Assembly: GCF_002135345.1 (NCBI RefSeq)
Contig: NZ_NEGI01000004.1
Coordinates: 216,891-280,890, forward strand
Direction: 5' to 3'
DNA from: Acinetobacter sp. ANC 4648
GTDB lineage: Bacteria; Pseudomonadota; Gammaproteobacteria; Pseudomonadales; Moraxellaceae
Length of the DNA: 64,000 nucleotides
Shown one piece after another: positions 1 to 8,144 of the stretch. The translations under genes were made by a program, and so were the position numbers. The notes beneath the pieces were generated by a model, which saw nothing but the letters and a program-made list of their open reading frames with translations, made no database searches and was not told the origin of the DNA. The first letter of the stretch is position 1. Each line of letters opens with the position of its first letter.

Positions 1-748
1 CATTCTGGTTATATTCCTGAACACACATAATGACTTTAGATAATATAAGTTCCGGTGATTCATTAGAATGACATTGAATAAGTGAACATAATAAGTGAGC
101 AACTACCGAATGTTTAGCATCTAAATCAAAAGAAACTAGATAAAAAACTCGAAGAAATTCCCAAAACTGTTCGTCAGTTATTGCCTGACCACCATTAGCA
201 TGATCTAACTGCTTTCTTAAAGCCTCTAACTTTTTTAGCTTTGCTGCACTAGTAAATCCTGTAGTATTTGATTTCTTAATAAAGTCTGATGCACTTGATG
301 AATACCTAGCCCATTCTAAGAGTGGAAGCGTATTGGCTATATCTAACTTAGGAAGTGGTCCTGTGATTAAAGCAATCGCATCATTTTTTTTATCAAAAGA
401 ATCCTTCTGGAAATCTTCCCATGCACTCTTTATAACATCTGAAAAAATAGAACTATTTTCATCACTTCCAATAGAGCCACTTATTGTTATTTCATGTTTT
501 ATTTGAGCATATAATTTACTTTTATTACCCAATTTATCTGATGCGACTAAAACAAAATCATCAGTATTCGAACCATCATATTTATTTTGGAATTTTAGTT
601 CTTGAGGCCTCATATTTTGAGACAAACATGGAACACAAGATTGAGTAAGTAGTGCGATAGCAAATGATGCTTGAACTCTAGTTTCAAAATTTACACCACC
701 TCCACCTGTTGAAAATGGATTGCTTTGCTTTTTTGAGTCCAGACTCAT
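1..748 (-). CDS. Large putative defence protein, N-terminal PD-(D/E)XK (Cap4-like) nuclease domain, partial
   Basis: The frame is open from an ATG at 748 to the window edge, so only the first 249 residues are visible. The start has a good ribosome site (AAGGAAG). After a Gly-rich stretch (GGGG, residues 15-18) comes NFETRVQASF (Glu22), then NTDDF (Asp63/64) and QIKH (Gln82, Lys84). This spacing fits the E...D...QxK core of a PD-(D/E)XK nuclease. I recall such N-termini on very large NTPases of the Avs/NLR-like antiphage type, where a Cap4-like nuclease is the effector. That assignment is inference, because the NTPase and sensor parts would lie left of the window. It follows the zinc-binding gene at 833-1894 on the same strand with an 84-bp gap. 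Confidence 0.6.
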   Translation of the reverse strand, partial: MSLDSKKQSNPFSTGGGGVNFETRVQASFAIALLTQSCVPCLSQNMRPQELKFQNKYDGSNTDDFVLVASDKLGNKSKLYAQIKHEITISGSIGSDENSSIFSDVIKSAWEDFQKDSFDKKNDAIALITGPLPKLDIANTLPLLEWARYSSSASDFIKKSNTTGFTSAAKLKKLEALRKQLDHANGGQAITDEQFWEFLRVFYLVSFDLDAKHSVVAHLLCSLIQCHSNESPELILSKVIMCVQEYNQN

Positions 749-832
749 TCTGATCTTCCTTCAATAAATATATAACGCTATAAATTCATGATTATCATAG
801 CTAATTAAGATAATTGAAACATGTGATAAAAG

Positions 833-1894
833 TTAAAGGCTTTTTCTCCTTTTATCATTCTTATAATGATTTTTTTCAAGTTCAATCCATATTTTTGCTT
901 CCATATAAATATCTTCAATAAATAACGGCACTTGAGTGTCTTCCTGCTCATTATCAAGTAGTAAATGGAATCTAGCTGTAAAGTCATCCCAACTCTTAAT
1001 ATCAGAAATATAGGCATACGGACAAAGTTCAAGGAGATATCCAAGCCACCTCGACTTAGTAGCTTCCCAATGTCTAGTAGTCATTTCATTGTCAAATGGT
1101 TTATTAAAATTTAAGACTTCATACAAGCGTCTTTCAGAATGGATTTGATCTATATATGCACGATCTTCCTTAGATAATTTTTTAGCTTTTGTTCGTGCAT
1201 TCCGATAGATACTATCATTCGCTGGTCTAGACTCATGCTTTTTACATAACAATTGTTTTGTTTTCCTTAATTTATCTTCAGGAAATCTTTGCTCATGCAT
1301 AATAGCTATAGTTTGTAGAGGTCTTTGTTCACCAATTGATTCAACTCTCCTAAAACAAAATGCACACCAATCAATTTTAGGTCGGCGAGTATGAACTCTA
1401 TGATGCTCATCATCTTTCTTATCTAGTAGCTGACCCTTCGAAAAAAAATGAGTAATTTCATATATGAAATGTAAAAACTCAACGGCTTTTCTAAATTGTC
1501 GCGTATTTCCTATATTTTTAGTCAACCATACATCTTGATCTAATTTTAATGAATGAAGTTTATAAGTTTTATAAATCAGTTCGGAAAAATCGAAACACAT
1601 AAACTTATCAGTAAGCATTTCTGTTAGATTTCCTGTCACTCCTAAATCATATAAATCTTTTCTAATCATCGGAAATTGCTCAAGATAATAAATAAATTTT
1701 TCGGAAAATATTTCACAGAATAAAGGCAAAATATTTAACTTTCCGAAAGCTTTCGTACCTTGTTTAGCCACAGTAACTTTATTATTTTCTATCAAATTTT
1801 TAAGCTTTAAAAACTCGGCTTCACAATCAGCTAGACGAGCATCTCCATCTAAAATACCGTCTAAAAAAACATCAGAATATTGATCAAACGCCAC
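833..1894 (-). CDS. Hypothetical protein with CxxC...CxxH zinc-binding motif
   Basis: 353 residues starting at GTG 1894 behind AAGGGATG. I do not recognise the family. The visible landmark is a probable zinc site in the middle: CAFC around residue 177 and CKKH about 40 residues later, with basic flanks (RNARTKAKK). The C-terminal part is rich in aromatic and acidic residues and there is no signal peptide or membrane segment. It is codirectional with, and just upstream of, the nuclease-domain gene starting at 748, so the two probably form one transcript. A role as partner of that protein is inference. An HNH-type nuclease variant is possible, but the motif is incomplete. Confidence 0.6.
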   Translation of the reverse strand: MAFDQYSDVFLDGILDGDARLADCEAEFLKLKNLIENNKVTVAKQGTKAFGKLNILPLFCEIFSEKFIYYLEQFPMIRKDLYDLGVTGNLTEMLTDKFMCFDFSELIYKTYKLHSLKLDQDVWLTKNIGNTRQFRKAVEFLHFIYEITHFFSKGQLLDKKDDEHHRVHTRRPKIDWCAFCFRRVESIGEQRPLQTIAIMHEQRFPEDKLRKTKQLLCKKHESRPANDSIYRNARTKAKKLSKEDRAYIDQIHSERRLYEVLNFNKPFDNEMTTRHWEATKSRWLGYLLELCPYAYISDIKSWDDFTARFHLLLDNEQEDTQVPLFIEDIYMEAKIWIELEKNHYKNDKRRKSL

Positions 1895-1984
1895 TTATTC
1901 ATCCCTTTATAACTTGGAAATGCAATTTTCCGAAAAATCGCATAGAGCTAAAAAAAAATTAAAAATAATCTCAACTCATCTTTT

Positions 1985-2176
1985 TAACTAGATGAGTACT
2001 TATGAATAAAACTCTCAAGAACCCAAATGAAATTGATTTGAGATTAGACATACACCTGACGCCAACTTTGGCGAAATGCACCGAAATTCATGGCTTTGGC
2101 TGTAACCATTCTACACAGTTCACATTCCAAATCAACGCCTTATGGGCTGTTACACGGTTACTCCTTGGAGAGACAA
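1985..2176 (+). other. Candidate oriT region upstream of mobilization genes
   Basis: This stretch lies just upstream of the RHH/coupling/relaxase genes, where transfer origins of TrwABC-type systems usually sit. It holds a perfect inverted repeat, CGCCAA-CT-TTGGCG, at 2060-2073. A short frame at 2002-2187 crosses it but has no convincing ribosome site. I could not identify a nic sequence, so this is a positional inference. Confidence 0.3.
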
Positions 2177-2422
2177 GTGAAAACTAAACCAATTGCGGTC
2201 CGAGTACCGCTTGCGCTTGCAATTTCTCTTGAGAGACAAGCTGAACGTGAAGCAATAACTGTAGCTGATGTGGTTCGCCATATTCTGGCTACTAGCCAAT
2301 CGAGTCACAAGGATCTGTTATTAGAAAAACTTGTAGCAATTGAAACTCAAATGAAATTGTTACGCCAAGGTCAAAATCAAATTATCAACAAACTTTCTGA
2401 ATTCGATGTTGAAGGAAACTAA
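2177..2422 (+). CDS. RHH-type mobilization accessory protein (TrwA/MobC-like)
   Basis: 81 residues from a GTG at 2177 placed behind GGAGAGAC. An upstream ATG at 2090 is in frame but lacks a ribosome site and would cross the candidate oriT. The start KTKPIAVRVPLALAISLERQ looks like a ribbon-helix-helix beta strand and first helix. A coiled-coil C-terminus (LEKLVAIETQMKLL) follows. Small RHH proteins of this kind bind oriT and help the relaxase and coupling protein. It sits 2 bp before the coupling-protein gene, as TrwA does before TrwB. Confidence 0.6.
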   Translation: MKTKPIAVRVPLALAISLERQAEREAITVADVVRHILATSQSSHKDLLLEKLVAIETQMKLLRQGQNQIINKLSEFDVEGN

Positions 2423-2424
2423 AC

Positions 2425-4221
2425 ATGACAAATGCTCTAAATAAAAAGCCAGAATGGCGACTTGAGGAAGGCGCGGTAATTACAGGCATTACTTTCTTGG
2501 CTACGTCTGTAGCACTTGAGTTTCTCTCATGGCATGTACAAGTGCCGATGACACGGGACATCGTGTGGACAGATTGGCCGTCGTTATCAAAAGCCTTATT
2601 GGGGTGTACGTTATCTACATTCGGTATCCAAACTCAATCATGGCTAGATATTTCTTATTTACTTAATGTCTACGGTTACAAAACAATGTTCATGTGGCAT
2701 TTTTATCTGCCATTTTTAATGTCTGTACCAATTTCTGTTTATTTAGGTTATCTCTGTGCAAAACCAGTGGATCAGCATCATGCAAGAGGAGCTACGTTGT
2801 TATCTAGTTCTGATGCGGTGAATTATGCAAAAAAACAAGCTAAGGCAATAAATAAAAAACAGCAAGCTACTGATTTAAACAAAGGTTTATTAATTCATCC
2901 GCAATTTCGTTTGCCTATTGGTGTAGAAGCTAGAGGGTTAGTGTATTGGGGGGCGCCAAATGCAGGTAAAACTCAGACCTTGAAGCCAGCATTATTAGAT
3001 GTTTTAGAACATCAACCTCACGGAAAGGTCGTTCTTCTGGACAATAAAGGCGACTTCACCGAACTTTTTGATGAAAATCAGTCAATTATAATTGCCCCAT
3101 GGGATGCCCGTTGTATAGCTTGGGATATCGGACAAGATATACGAACAGAATTAGACGCTGGGCTTATTGCACAATCTTTAATCAAAGAAGTTAAAGGTGA
3201 TAATGCGGTTTTTAGCGATGCAAGCCGCGTTGCATTAATTGGTTTTATTGTTTGTCTACAACAAAAATATGGCATGAACTGGGGATGGAAGCATTTAGCT
3301 GAATGTTTAGAATGGTCTCTCGAACATACGATTAATGAATTCCAACGCTTTTTCCGAATTGGTCTTGGGATTTTCAAAGAAGGTAGTAAATCTAGCGATA
3401 GCGTTTATTTTAACTTAATTGCTAATCTTTCATTTTTGCGTCAACTTGCTCAAGCATGGCCATCATCAAGTGGTGGATTAAGCTTAAGAAAATGGATCAG
3501 TGATGAATCTGAAGAAAAGCCAATTTTACTATTGCAAGTGAGTAAAGCATTTCCAACTATTAGTGACGCCTATACTTGTGCAGTTTTAAATATACTGAGC
3601 AAGTTGATTCTTTCGCCAACATTTACAGATTCATCTACACGTCGTATCCATTTTATTCTTGATGAGATTGCACAAATTCCATATATCGAACAATTGAAAA
3701 ATCTTGCTGCATTAGGGAGATCTAAAGGTGCTTGTATTTGGTTAGGCATACAAGACTTTGATTTACTTGTAGATAATTATGGTCAACATGAAGTTAATTC
3801 GCTGATTAGTATGATGCAAACAAAAATAATTTTAAGTATCGGTGCAGGTACAGGAGCCGATTTTGCATCAAAATTAATAGGTGATCGTGAAATTTTTACT
3901 GAAGATTTTGATGTAAACGGCAAAAGAATTCCACTCACCCAGTCACAACGATTGGTTGCACCTTCTGAAATTTCACAATTACCACAACCTACACTGCAAA
4001 GTGGCATCCACGGTTGGATAACGGTAACAGGTTGGAATGCTGTACTGCGCCTAACATGGCCGATTACAAAATTCCCCAAAGTCCGTGAAGGTATAGAACT
4101 CGCTGAATGGATTGATCATATCCCTGTTGCAGATGTGTCAGATCACGTTGTGCAGGCTTCCGTAAACACAGGAAAAAAACGCCTAATTAAAAAGTCTGAT
4201 AAGCGTGGAGATGAGTCATGA
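2425..4221 (+). CDS. Type IV coupling protein, TrwB/TraD-like
   Basis: 598 residues. Two N-terminal membrane segments (about 15-35 and 90-110) anchor it in the inner membrane. Walker A is GAPNAGKT (about 176-183), followed by LLDNKGDF, and the Walker B region reads FILDEIAQIP. This matches the coupling ATPases that hand the relaxase-DNA complex to a type IV secretion channel. It overlaps the relaxase start by four bases (ATGA) and follows the RHH gene. No secretion channel genes are in the window, so the element would rely on a helper. It appears intact. Confidence 0.9.
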   Translation: MTNALNKKPEWRLEEGAVITGITFLATSVALEFLSWHVQVPMTRDIVWTDWPSLSKALLGCTLSTFGIQTQSWLDISYLLNVYGYKTMFMWHFYLPFLMSVPISVYLGYLCAKPVDQHHARGATLLSSSDAVNYAKKQAKAINKKQQATDLNKGLLIHPQFRLPIGVEARGLVYWGAPNAGKTQTLKPALLDVLEHQPHGKVVLLDNKGDFTELFDENQSIIIAPWDARCIAWDIGQDIRTELDAGLIAQSLIKEVKGDNAVFSDASRVALIGFIVCLQQKYGMNWGWKHLAECLEWSLEHTINEFQRFFRIGLGIFKEGSKSSDSVYFNLIANLSFLRQLAQAWPSSSGGLSLRKWISDESEEKPILLLQVSKAFPTISDAYTCAVLNILSKLILSPTFTDSSTRRIHFILDEIAQIPYIEQLKNLAALGRSKGACIWLGIQDFDLLVDNYGQHEVNSLISMMQTKIILSIGAGTGADFASKLIGDREIFTEDFDVNGKRIPLTQSQRLVAPSEISQLPQPTLQSGIHGWITVTGWNAVLRLTWPITKFPKVREGIELAEWIDHIPVADVSDHVVQASVNTGKKRLIKKSDKRGDES

Positions 4222-4427
4222 TGAGTTTTAAATCCATCTCAAATAGCTCACAAGCAGCATTGTATTACGAAAGTTTGGCAACAGAAGACTACTATGAATT
4301 GGGCGGTGAACCATCGGGTTACTGGGTGGGGGCACTTAAATCAGCAATGTATCTTGCTGGTGAAGTAAAAAATGGTGAATTAGGAAAAATGTTGCAAGGC
4401 TATCACCCTACTTCACGCTGGAGTTGA
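4218..4427 (+). pseudogene. TrwC-like relaxase, N-terminal fragment with catalytic tyrosines
   Basis: 69 residues starting with SNSSQAALYYESLATEDYY, the TrwC/TraI N-terminus whose tyrosines attack the nic site. It continues with YLAGEV and MLQGYHP, then hits TGA at 4425. The same protein resumes in another frame (LLHAGVDHKGGWDM) leading into the 4447 frame, so this is one relaxase gene with a frameshift near 4405-4420. Some residues that normally follow GYHP also seem missing, which suggests a small deletion. A sequencing error or recoding cannot be excluded. Confidence 0.75.
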
Positions 4428-4446
4428 CCATAAAGGCGGTTGGGAT

Positions 4447-6666
4447 ATGACATTTTCTGCCCCCAAAAGCGTGAGTGTTTCATGGGCATTAGCTGATCAA
4501 GAAACTCGTACAGCCATACAGGCAGCACAAAAAAAGGCAGTTGAAGCAGGAGTTAGATTCCTTGAAAAACAAGCATTTAGTAGCCGTGATCGTAATGAAA
4601 TGGCTGGCTCTATTCATCAAGTAATTGCTGCTGCTTATGAGCATAGTACAAGTCGATCACAAGATCCGCAGCTACACACACATGCAATAGTCGCAAATTT
4701 AGGTCTACGTACAGATGGTTCAGCATGTGCAATAGACTTTGATTCTCGTTGGAAATTGGCAACAGGTGCAGTTTATCGTGCTGAATTAGCATATGAATTA
4801 CAACACCTTGGCTTTCAGATTGAACAAGATGTTAAAAAGTCATTCTCAATCAATGGAATACCACAGAAACTATGTGATGCTTTTTCTAAACGACGCCAAG
4901 CAATCGTAGAGCAAGCAGAAAAATACGGTGCTATTAGTGCACAAGGTATGCAGATTGCTACCTTTGCAACTCGTGAAAACAAAACAGGTGAAATTTCACG
5001 CTCTCAACTATTTGCACAGTGGCAAAGTGAAGCCATGCAATTGGGCTATCAACTTGATTTGGTGCAGCAATGCCAAAATTTTCAATCAACAGAGCATTCG
5101 TTACTTAGTCCAATGGAAATATTTAACGAATTGCATCAACAAATGTCAACTTTTACACCACAGCAATTGCATCATACAATTGCTGTAGCTGCTCAAGGTT
5201 ATTTGAATGCTGATGGTGTGAATCAATATGTTAATGACATATTGCAGCATCCTGAATTAGTACGATTACAATCTATTAATCCCAAGCTAGATCGAGGTCT
5301 TGATCAAAACGAGTTGCGTTTTACCACGCAGACACAATTGATTTTAGAACAGAAATTACTAGATCAGGCTAGAAATCGGCAACATGAAACTATGCATCAA
5401 ATTCAGGTTAGTCCAACCTTAATAGAACAATCAAAGCTGACGGTAGAACAACAACGGGCATTTGAGCATATCACGATGGAATCTGGTGGTGTCAAACTCA
5501 TACAAGGTATGGCTGGCACAGGGAAAGGCTTCCTACTCGGAGTTGCACATATAGCTTGGGAACAGAAAGGTTTCGATGTTAGAGGTGTAGCTCTAGCCGC
5601 AAAAGCAGCTCAAGGCTTGCAAGAGTCTACATTAATTCCGTCACAAACGTTGCATTCATTAATTTATCAGTTAGATGCAGAAAAAATGGTTTTGAATGAT
5701 AAAACCGTATTGGTGATTGATGAAGCGGGGATGATCGGCTCTAAGCAATTATCACAAGTTCTTCATTATGCTGAACAAGCCCATGCGAAAGTCGTTCTGG
5801 TCGGTGATCATCAACAGCTACAGCCAGTTGATGCAGGTGGGGCTTTTCGTTTGCTTGCACAGAATCTTGGGTATGCATCTCTACAAAATATTCAGAGGCA
5901 AAAAACGCTAGAAGACAGAAAAATTGTGATGCAGCTCGCCACAGGTCAAAGTCAGCAAGCACTAGATTCTATGCGAAAGAAAGGATATTTGCATACTCAA
6001 CCCACCCAAGAAATGGCCATACAAAATCTAATCGAAGACTGGTGGCAAGTAAAAAAAGAACAACCATCTATATCTACTTTGATTCTTGCAGGAACACGTA
6101 AGGATTTGTATCAGCTTAATCAAGCAGCACGTTTAAAAATGCATAAATCAGGACAATTGGGCGTAAGTTGTGAAGTTGAAACCAGTCTAAATGATGTACG
6201 TGCTTCTCGTGAATTTGCAGTGGGTGATCAAATCCTATTTTGCAAAAACCAACGCAGGTTGGGGATCACCAATGGTGATGTCGGGATACTGAAAGAGATT
6301 CATATCAATCAAGATGGTCACTGGCAATTTCAAGTTGAACGCCAAAATGGTCGCTTTGTTGAATTCAGTTTAACCGATGATGAAAACATAAAATCTGGGT
6401 ATGGTGCAATTGATCATGCTTATGCCCTATCTGTGCATAAAGCACAAGGAATGACCGTTGACCAAGCTTTTGTACTCAGTTCAGACTCAATGATGGATCG
6501 TGAGTGGAGTTATGTTGCTGCTAGTCGTGCAAGAGAACAAACCCATTTCTATTGCTCAGGTGAAATTGAAACACAGCTTGAAACGAAAATGGAACGATCA
6601 AGACAAAAAGACACAAGTCTAGATTATGCATTAAGCCCTGAAGCTCAGCATCAGCTCGAACTATAA
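4447..6666 (+). CDS. TrwC/TraI-like relaxase-helicase, C-terminal part (frameshifted from its N-terminus)
   Basis: 739 residues in the frame following the break. It opens with MTFSAPKSVSVSWA of the TrwC relaxase domain and carries the metal-binding histidine motif QLHTHAIVAN (about 75-80). A RecD-like helicase follows: Walker A GMAGTGKG (about 353-361), Walker B VLVIDEAGMI, motif III VLVGDHQQLQP, and late motifs HKAQGM and YVAASRAREQTHFY. The intact protein nicks oriT and unwinds the transferred strand. Here the histidines and helicase are separated from the catalytic tyrosines, so self-nicking is doubtful unless the frameshift is bypassed. The open frame extends upstream to about 4384. Confidence 0.85.
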   Translation: MTFSAPKSVSVSWALADQETRTAIQAAQKKAVEAGVRFLEKQAFSSRDRNEMAGSIHQVIAAAYEHSTSRSQDPQLHTHAIVANLGLRTDGSACAIDFDSRWKLATGAVYRAELAYELQHLGFQIEQDVKKSFSINGIPQKLCDAFSKRRQAIVEQAEKYGAISAQGMQIATFATRENKTGEISRSQLFAQWQSEAMQLGYQLDLVQQCQNFQSTEHSLLSPMEIFNELHQQMSTFTPQQLHHTIAVAAQGYLNADGVNQYVNDILQHPELVRLQSINPKLDRGLDQNELRFTTQTQLILEQKLLDQARNRQHETMHQIQVSPTLIEQSKLTVEQQRAFEHITMESGGVKLIQGMAGTGKGFLLGVAHIAWEQKGFDVRGVALAAKAAQGLQESTLIPSQTLHSLIYQLDAEKMVLNDKTVLVIDEAGMIGSKQLSQVLHYAEQAHAKVVLVGDHQQLQPVDAGGAFRLLAQNLGYASLQNIQRQKTLEDRKIVMQLATGQSQQALDSMRKKGYLHTQPTQEMAIQNLIEDWWQVKKEQPSISTLILAGTRKDLYQLNQAARLKMHKSGQLGVSCEVETSLNDVRASREFAVGDQILFCKNQRRLGITNGDVGILKEIHINQDGHWQFQVERQNGRFVEFSLTDDENIKSGYGAIDHAYALSVHKAQGMTVDQAFVLSSDSMMDREWSYVAASRAREQTHFYCSGEIETQLETKMERSRQKDTSLDYALSPEAQHQLEL

Positions 6667-6681
6667 AAAGAGGTGAAGCAC

Positions 6682-7014
6682 ATGCTAACGCTCAGTCTAC
6701 TTGAAGCAGCTCAGTTTCTTCGCATGCATCCTGAAGAATTACGTAGGAGAGCAAAGCTTGGACAAATTCCAGCAGCAAAACCTGCAAAATCATGGGTTTT
6801 TATCGAAGATGATCTTGCTGAATATTTACGCTCGTTTTATCCTAGTTCTAGGCAAGCGTTGCAAGTGACTTTACCAATGGAGTTAAAACAATGTCACTTA
6901 TCAAACGCAACAACATATGGTGGGTCGACTTCACCACACCAAGCGGTAAGCGAATTAGACGTACTACTGCAACGGAAAATAAAGTCGAAGCGCAAGAATT
7001 CCATGATCGATTAA
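6682..7014 (+). CDS. Helix-turn-helix DNA-binding protein, excisionase-like
   Basis: 110 residues from ATG 6682 behind AGAGGTG; a GTG at 6673 is an alternative. The first 55 residues read LSLLEAAQFLRMHPEELRRRAKLGQIPAAKPAKSW in outline, the MerR/excisionase winged-helix pattern. The tail is basic. It overlaps the integrase gene by 124 bases in another frame, an arrangement I associate with integrase modules of mobilizable elements. Likely a recombination directionality factor or regulator of the integrase. Confidence 0.65.
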   Translation: MLTLSLLEAAQFLRMHPEELRRRAKLGQIPAAKPAKSWVFIEDDLAEYLRSFYPSSRQALQVTLPMELKQCHLSNATTYGGSTSPHQAVSELDVLLQRKIKSKRKNSMID

Positions 7015-7928
7015 AAGCTGAATTTTGGCGAGTACAAAAGCTAGGTGATAGACCGACCTATACTTGGGATCAAGCTGGTATACGTTGGTTGGATGAAACT
7101 CAGCATAAGAATACCCACCAAGATGATGTCAGTAAATTGACTTGGTTACAGCAGTTTCTTCGTGGGAAAATCCTAATGGACATTTCTCGCGATGAAATTA
7201 TTTCGATAGGTGAAGTTAAAAAACGAGAATCGAGTGCTGCAACTGCAAATCGATACCTTGCCTTAATTCGAGCAATCCTTAATAAAGCTTGTAACGAATG
7301 GGAATGGATTGATAAAGCACCGAAAGTAAGAATGTATAAAGAAATCAAACGCCGTGTTAGATGGATTACAGCTGAGCAAGTTAAGATTTTACTTGATGAG
7401 CTACCTCCCCATCAGAAAATAGTAACGGTATTTGCTCTTTCAACTGGACTAAGACAAGCCAATATTTTAAATCTTACTTGGCAGCAAGTTGATTTAAAGC
7501 GAAAAACGGCATGGATTTACGGTGATCAAGCAAAAGGCAAAGAAGATATCCATGTTTCATTAAGTGAACATGTCGTTACTTTGCTTAAAACTCAGCTTGG
7601 GAATCATCCAGAATATGTTTTTACATATCGGAAAAAGCCTATTGGAAATATAAATACGCGAGCTTGGCGGAAAGCTTTAGAACGAGCTGGAATAGCCAAC
7701 TTTCGTTGGCATGATCTAAGACATACTTGGGCGAGCTGGTTGGTTCAAAATGGCACACCTTTATATGATCTTCAGGAGATGGGTGGTTGGCAAAGTTCTG
7801 AGATGGTCAGAAGGTATGCTCACTTAGCTCCAGCAAATTTAAGCAGACATGCTGAAGTCGTAAGTTCCATACTTTATGGCACAAATGTGCCACAGCCTGA
7901 AATTAAAAAGGACTTACAATTACTGTAA
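6891..7928 (+). CDS. Tyrosine recombinase/integrase of the mobilizable element
   Basis: 345 residues. The N-terminus has the beta strands of an arm-binding domain (SLIKRNNIWWVDF). The catalytic pattern is visible: STGLRQANILNL (Arg I), HDLRHTWASWLV (His-x-x-Arg), GGWQSSEMVRRYAHL (Trp and Tyr nucleophile). It catalyses site-specific insertion and excision. Its 3' end lies 14 bp before the tRNA-Met remnant at 7943-7990, so that remnant is its likely right attachment end; the left end is outside the window. Confidence 0.92.
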   Translation: MSLIKRNNIWWVDFTTPSGKRIRRTTATENKVEAQEFHDRLKAEFWRVQKLGDRPTYTWDQAGIRWLDETQHKNTHQDDVSKLTWLQQFLRGKILMDISRDEIISIGEVKKRESSAATANRYLALIRAILNKACNEWEWIDKAPKVRMYKEIKRRVRWITAEQVKILLDELPPHQKIVTVFALSTGLRQANILNLTWQQVDLKRKTAWIYGDQAKGKEDIHVSLSEHVVTLLKTQLGNHPEYVFTYRKKPIGNINTRAWRKALERAGIANFRWHDLRHTWASWLVQNGTPLYDLQEMGGWQSSEMVRRYAHLAPANLSRHAEVVSSILYGTNVPQPEIKKDLQLL

Positions 7929-7934
7929 GTCCTT
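7908..7934 (-). terminator. Intrinsic terminator at the end of the element integrase
   Basis: Perfect 10-bp stem AAGGACTTAC/GTAAGTCCTT with a 7-nt loop, overlapping the last integrase codons. Read on the minus strand it is followed by TTTTTAATT, so it would stop transcripts leaving the adjacent tRNA fragment in that direction. Confidence 0.6.
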
Positions 7935-7942
7935 GAAAAATA

Positions 7943-7990
7943 TGGTGGGCCCAGACAGACTTGAACTGTCGACCAACGGATTATGAGTCC
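7943..7990 (-). repeat. attL: 3'-half tRNA-Met remnant and 20-bp att core
   Basis: Read on the minus strand this is the anticodon arm, variable region, T arm, acceptor 3' strand and CCA of tRNA-Met(CAT). The 20-mer gaccaacggattatgagtcc (7971-7990) is identical to 47829-47848 inside the intact tRNA. The T-stem differs (GACAG/CTGTC instead of CCGTG/CACGG) but stays paired, so this half came from a different tRNA-Met allele. It is the junction between the mobilizable element and the prophage. Confidence 0.85.
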
Positions 7991-8106
7991 TGAATTTTAC
8001 GTATTTACTAACATTTACCAATGTTGATCTATTATATATTTATCATTCGAAATCATCATCTTAGGTTTTTAATATATTTATAGGTGTTGACCAACATTGA
8101 TCTAAT

Positions 8107-8143
8107 TTGCTTACATAGTGCTTACACCGTACCGATGTAAGCA
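8107..8143 (+). promoter_or_regulatory. Arm-type integrase binding repeats, left prophage end
   Basis: Two direct copies of TGCTTACAY (8108-8116, 8119-8127) and one inverted copy (8135-8143) sit directly before the integrase start. The 20-mer ttgcttacatagtgcttaca at 8107-8126 recurs exactly at 47724-47743 near the other prophage end. Upstream, two 14-bp near-repeats of the form accaaNNttgatct (8017-8030, 8090-8103) may be further protein sites. Arm-site function is inferred by analogy with lambda-type attP. Confidence 0.6.
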
Positions 8144-8144
8144 A

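Noticed and set aside
2002..2187. 61-codon open frame before the mobilization genes
   Set aside because: No ribosome site, crosses the candidate oriT inverted repeat and overlaps the better RHH gene start.
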